NCBI GenBank assembly: GCA_037974665.1
Contig: CM075764.1
Span: forward strand, 77,640,325 to 77,704,324
DNA: 64,000 nucleotides
Direction of reading: 5' to 3'
Source: Ehretia macrophylla
Taxonomy: Eukaryota > Streptophyta > Magnoliopsida > Boraginales > Ehretiaceae
Of the stretch, positions 59,699 to 64,000 are shown piece by piece (the stretch's first letter is position 1; each line of letters begins with the position of its first letter). Both the position numbers and the translations under genes were made by a program. Below the pieces are notes generated by a model. The model did no database searches. It saw nothing but the letters and a program-made list of their open reading frames with translations, and was not told where the DNA came from.

Positions 59699-61377
59699 TA
59701 CATACCTAGCAACACTCAAGAATCAAGCTATAAACAAGTCTATTTGTGAAATCAAGCTAAAACAAACTTGATATTTAACATGGAAACAAGAGAGACAAGT
59801 AGTAGCGTTTGTATCACCATAATCAATTGTAACCTATATTAAACACCAATATACTTTTATTAACTAGCATCTAATCTTCAACCTAGCATTCATGAGCAAA
59901 ACCAAACAACTAAAAACTCTACAACAAATCTTAATACCCTAGATCATTATTCCAAGCTCCAATTCACAAGATAAGCATATACACAACCTTGGTCATACTC
60001 AATACATATGTATATATCTCATATGCATGAACTATATGACTTTTATAAGCCTTTTGAAAACATCCCTTACCTTAATCTTGTTTTCAAATGCAAGACAAAT
60101 GTTAGCAAAGCTTGTAGAAGCAAGAAAATGGCTTGAAATTGCTTGAAAATGGCTTGAATCTCTTCTTCCTTCCCTCTTTCTTCTTCTTCTTCCTCTCTTC
60201 TTTCTTGCCTCCAACTTGTAGTGTGTGTGTGTGAGTGTGTGAACCGGGTGTGTGTGTGTGTTTTTGCTTGGTTGAGAAGACTTAAGTTAGGTAGGATATT
60301 TTGTTATTTTACCAAATAAAAAAAGTGCCCCTCTAACTAAATGTATATTTCTAATTTTCCATTTTAGTTGTGTCTTAAATAGTTAGTTTGCCATTCTTAA
60401 TTCAATAAAGTTTAATTAATGCCTATGATGTAACGACCCCAACCTGACCCTTCTCAAGATTAGGTCAAAATCCACGCTCATTGTCGTTTCAGTCTTGTGT
60501 TCATAACTTTTTATAACATTAAAATTAGTAACGTGTAAAGATCTTTAATAATAACTAGCTATTAAATAGTAATTCCGATACAAAGGGTGTTACAACAAGT
60601 ACATCACCAACCGAGACATGAAAGCTACCCTGCTATTCTACAAATTAGGGTTTCATCAATAACTCCTATTCTCTACCCGAGAGTACTTCTAGCAGAACAT
60701 GTTAGGCAAGAAACTTGCGCACATAGTCAACCAACTTCAGCACATAATAACAACTTCCATTTCATGCTAACTGCACCTGCAAGGGGGATGGGGGAGAAAG
60801 AGGGTGAGCTCTTGGGAAGCTCATTAAGGATGGAATATGAGAGTTTTGAAAACGCTTTTGGCCAGGCCTTTTTGACAATCATGATGCAATTCACGTACGG
60901 TAGCATTAACAAACTATTCATATAAGATACATATGATAACTAGTAGAAATTATTATCACATTCGAGTCACATATCAATAATAGTAATGATATTTAGATAA
61001 ACAATCAATTTTCCTCTCCAAGCGTGGAATGCCAAGTGAGAGTACTTAATCATATCATGTTGCAAAGGATACATTTTGATAACACTTCCAGAGGTGGCCA
61101 GCCCTGAATCAAGATCACAACTTCTTATATCTCCCAATAGGGTACTCCGGATTGTACCCGAAATCTACGACCTAACTCTCCGAGGGTAGAGATCGTCAAG
61201 CGGGAGAGGGAATAGGACCACGATAGTTACGGGAGCACCGACAAGCCCTATGCTGCCCGGCGTTCATGACAGCTATCGTGTCTGAGGTTGCAACCCCCAA
61301 TAACACACAAACATGCACAAGTAGTCACATAACATACAACTGAAAGGAGCAATCTTGCAAGTTGATAACACATAAGT

Positions 61378-61403
61378 GGGGTTCAACAAAAGAGGTTGTT
61401 CCC
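61378..61403 (-). other. Conserved LTR hairpin, J version
   Basis: CAAC / GTTG inner stem and GGG / CCC outer stem separated by an unpaired two-by-two step, loop CTCTTTT. This is the most diverged version but keeps inner stem and loop. Confidence 0.5.
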
Positions 61404-62806
61404 GGGCAGGCAAATTCAGCAATTAACATATTTACTTCATGATAAATCATTAATCCAGCTAATAGCATCTTGCGTGTATTATCTTGTAAAAGTAGATATC
61501 ATAATTTAACTCGTGTAAAGATTCTATTTATTTAGAGATTTCCTCACATCTATCATCAACCATACATAACTATAAGTTATAGGTAATATATATATATAGT
61601 CAAAGTTAACTAACATATTAACTTGAGTTTAAAGAAATCTATCGTGTATATAATTCATAGATTAATAACTATTATAATTTAACATAACATGTGATACATC
61701 CCAAGCTAAAATGTTAGAGTTAAAGGTACAATGACGCATATTTTAATACTCATAAACATATGTATACTAAGATGTTGCTTAATCAAAATCTCCTCACCAA
61801 GTTTAATCATGGCCGAAATTCCCCTTTTCTTTCTTGTCGTCCTTTGCCTCGGCTTTATTGCCTCCCATCCTTCATATATTACTAATAAAACTTCCTGAAG
61901 CTAAGCTAATGCTCACGGTTGACTTTCCAATTTAATTGATTTTGGCATTATCACTAAGGCTGATGCCGTGTTGATTAGTGACATCTAGCTAATGGCTTTG
62001 CAAAAATAATATTCTTGAGGCAGTAGTTTTTGTTTGGTAATAAAGATTCCTATCGTGCTATGATGTTAGGTGGCTTTTGCTTGCTATTGAAATATTAAAG
62101 AATCCTATCTTATAATGATAAGATGAATGTTTTGCTGAGTAGGGTAATTTATTCAGTTTATTCGGTACAAGTGAAGATAAGCTGAGCGTAAATGGTGTAC
62201 TATATATAATCTACATGTATAAGATATTAGCTTTGTGTGTGGTTGTGTATTAAAAGCTGAAGTTCAACAACCCTTATATGGTATTTCTATCGCGTAGTGG
62301 TGGCAACAATCAAAGCAGGTGGTGTTCTTTCAATGTTCTAAGTGTCTACGTGCGGCGGCTACAATGCATACCAAATGTTGACTCACAAACTTAATTCAAT
62401 TATTATTTGACAACAATGGTAAGCTACTACTAGCAGCGTCATGACTTATTTCTTGTCTTATATGCATGCTAGCTACCCGGCACTATGGTGTGTGAATAAT
62501 CCTAAGCTGCTACGTGTGAGGTTGTCTTGAGGGCACGGTACTAAGCACGATTATAGGTGGCTTAACAAATCGACGATGCATGCAGGTGAAGCTAGCAGCT
62601 TACCCGACGGTGGTGTTGAGAGATTGCCAAATATATTTAGGTCATAATTATAGCTATTGCATGGTAGAGTTTTGGATTTATTCAGCAGGCTGCTCAATTG
62701 GGACTTGGAGATGAAGCAGATGGCGGCATATTAACAAAGCTACTAGACTAAGTAGTGATAAAAATCTACAGCTCGATGACACGTAATCATGCACATGATG
62801 GTGAGG

Positions 62807-63383
62807 CAGGATCGTCTTAAATAATTTAAAAATTTTAGACGATCATCTAAATATTAATCTTAATAATTAAGTTTTTTCTTAATAAAATTTTTTTAATTTT
62901 TTTACTGAAATAATCACTACAAATAAAAGGATATTTCTTCAATATTCTTTCTCTTTATTAAGTCTTTCTTCAGCATATTTTTTGGACCTTAATAATTAAG
63001 CTTTATTAAGTCTATTGCATATAAGAAAAATTAATAAAAAAATGAATATAAGTAAAAAAATTAATTATTTCAAGTTAAGATATATATAAATATGTAAACA
63101 ATATCAAAATTTATCACATAAAAAAATAAAAAGAAGAGTTGAATGTATACTTCTATACTTTTTTTCTTGGGGCAACTCTACTTTCTTATATTATATGCAA
63201 AATTAATATCATAATAAATAAAAATCGTTTAAGTACTAGCCTTCAATAGTTCAAAAATCGATTAAGTGCTAGCCGTTTGATATTTTTTTACTAAGTTAAT
63301 TTTTTTTTTTTTTAACTTGGGGCCCCCAATCTAAGGGGGCTTTGGGCACCGGCCCAAGCTGCCCATAGCTTGGGCCGGGTCTG
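62807..63383. mobile_element. Non-autonomous hAT element
   Basis: 577 bp, beginning CAGGATCGTC and ending GGGCCGGGTCTG, flanked by the 8-bp duplication TGGTGAGG (62799-62806 and 63384-63391). Eight-base duplications and CAG-type ends with GGCCGG text are hAT features. Near the right end is a hairpin with 12-bp perfect arms CCGGCCCAAGCT and AGCTTGGGCCGG around GCCCAT (63351-63380). The interior is AT-rich and noncoding, so it needs a transposase from elsewhere. Confidence 0.85.
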
Positions 63384-64000
63384 TGGTGAGGTAGCTGAGT
63401 GTGGTCGCGATGGTGGAGTCGGATGGTGTAGTTTTCTAATGTTAGGAATTATTTTCCGGATTTAAATCACCTTAGTGATTCCAATGCTCAACTATATTCC
63501 TAGCATATTTAATTTTGTCCAACTTTTCCTTTTAGTAACAGTACTGTTCAACTACTAGCCTGATTAATTCTAATATGTCTATTTATGCTAAACTAACTAT
63601 TACTGTTAATAAAAAATTCAGGTTACATAACTATTTTAATTCAGTCATCCCTTGACCTAACACACCCAAATCCTTTCATCTTATAATCTAAAATTGCTAT
63701 TCCCCTGACCATTTAATATATCTACCAGCCTTAGCTACCTAAATATACTTACTATGATTGTTATATAGCTACTACCTTATACCAAATAGTACATGTTCAA
63801 CTTAACCTTATGATATATTTAACATTCATGTGACACTGTCCAAAGAAAGTTAAACTCTCATTTTACTTAAAAAGGTCTTAGACTAATATCCTGATCCATT
63901 TGACTTACAATCCATAATTCAATAACTACTTAGTAAAATCTTAATCCTACTTGAAATAAAATCATACTTAATAATTCACCTTATTTCCTATATTAACTTT

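Larger units (their letters stand above)
33345..60428 (-). mobile_element. Ty3/gypsy chromovirus I (chromodomain clade), degenerate
   Basis: A complete but dead element read on the minus strand. 3' LTR is 33345-35644; polypurine AAAGGGGGAGGATA (complement of 35645-35658) sits directly inside it; pol and gag follow up to 44053; primer site TGGTATCAAAGC (complement of 44350-44361); 5' LTR from 44373, split by H and then cut by J at 60429. Domain order gag-protease-RT-RNase H-integrase-chromodomain is that of plant chromoviruses, probably the Tekay/Del clade given the long LTRs. Left flank is GGTAGT; the matching duplication lies outside the window. Solo LTR G splits gag. Confidence 0.9.
44373..60428 (-). 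repeat. I 5' LTR, split by H and truncated by J
   Basis: Parts 44373-45825 and 59704-60428 align to 33345-35500 of the intact LTR. The break at H carries the TACAT duplication. At 60428 similarity stops at CCTATGA, where J begins; the last ~140 bp of this LTR must lie beyond J, outside the window. Confidence 0.85.
60429..64000 (-). mobile_element. LTR element J, partial (runs off the window)
   Basis: Starts TGTAACGACCCCAACCTGACC exactly where the 5' LTR of I breaks. Only one end is visible. The first ~1.4 kb has the LTR plan of the other elements on its minus sense strand: donor-like AACTTG|GTGAGGAG at 61797, hairpin near 61378-61403, GC-rich GGTACTCCGGATTGTACCC block at 61141-61275, acceptor-like CCTTGCAG|GTGCAG at 60777. 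From about 61860 onward no gene or domain is seen apart from the hAT insertion; the right end may lie beyond 64000. Confidence 0.65.

Noticed and set aside
60587..60925. A 112-codon plus-strand frame at the start of J
   Set aside because: It runs antisense through the acceptor-like part of the J LTR and has no recognisable domain.

Overview
This is eukaryotic nuclear DNA from a flowering plant: AT-rich, gene-poor and full of LTR retrotransposons. The one intact gene (5558-9457, minus) encodes a coiled-coil NBS-LRR immune receptor whose first ~25 residues and overall plan resemble the I2/R3a-type CNLs of Solanaceae. An asterid, probably a solanaceous plant, is my best guess (moderate confidence, from protein resemblance only).

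Layout. 1-2855: intergenic, with a 58-bp tandem repeat and a MITE-like inverted repeat. 2856-5517: a ~1.25-kb segment duplicated in tandem just downstream of the NBS-LRR stop codon; each copy carries the same short exon-like blocks with matching splice signals, so it looks like a duplicated 3'-UTR exon/intron module. 5558-9457: the NBS-LRR. 9458-10257: its 5' flank, running into a decayed Ty1/copia element (called K). 10258-64000: a nested stack of LTR elements.

The stack resolves from target-site duplications (TSDs) read directly. K (copia, minus) is split by X (10597-32104, TSD GCTTA). X's 5' LTR is split by C (11920-25771, TSD TCATG). C contains D (13321-19646, TSD GCCAC) in its internal region and E (20315-25327, TSD CCCAA) in its 5' LTR; E contains solo LTR F (22004-25182, TSD CTACT/CTACC). 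X's 3' LTR holds solo LTR L1 (29424-31884, TSD GTGGA). K is split again by I (33345 to 60428 and beyond), a chromodomain-bearing Ty3/gypsy element with a dead gag-pol. I holds solo LTR G in gag (39761-43738, TSD ATATA). Its 5' LTR holds H (45826-59698, TSD TACAT), an unusual LTR-internal-LTR-internal-LTR array, and J (60429 to beyond 64000). J carries a non-autonomous hAT element (62807-63383, 8-bp TSD TGGTGAGG).

The most interesting unexplained structure is inside the LTRs. Six otherwise different LTR types (F, G, H, I, J, L1) share one plan on their sense strand: a GTGAGGGA-like splice donor after a purine-rich leader, 1-2.7 kb of AT-rich sequence, a conserved GC-rich block and a CTCACC-pyrimidine-CAG|G acceptor. 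In five of them the block includes a hairpin with loop CTACTTT or CTCTTTT whose stem bases change in a compensated way. This suggests a leader intron carrying a conserved structured element, kept across LTR families. No tRNA, rRNA or CRISPR features were found.
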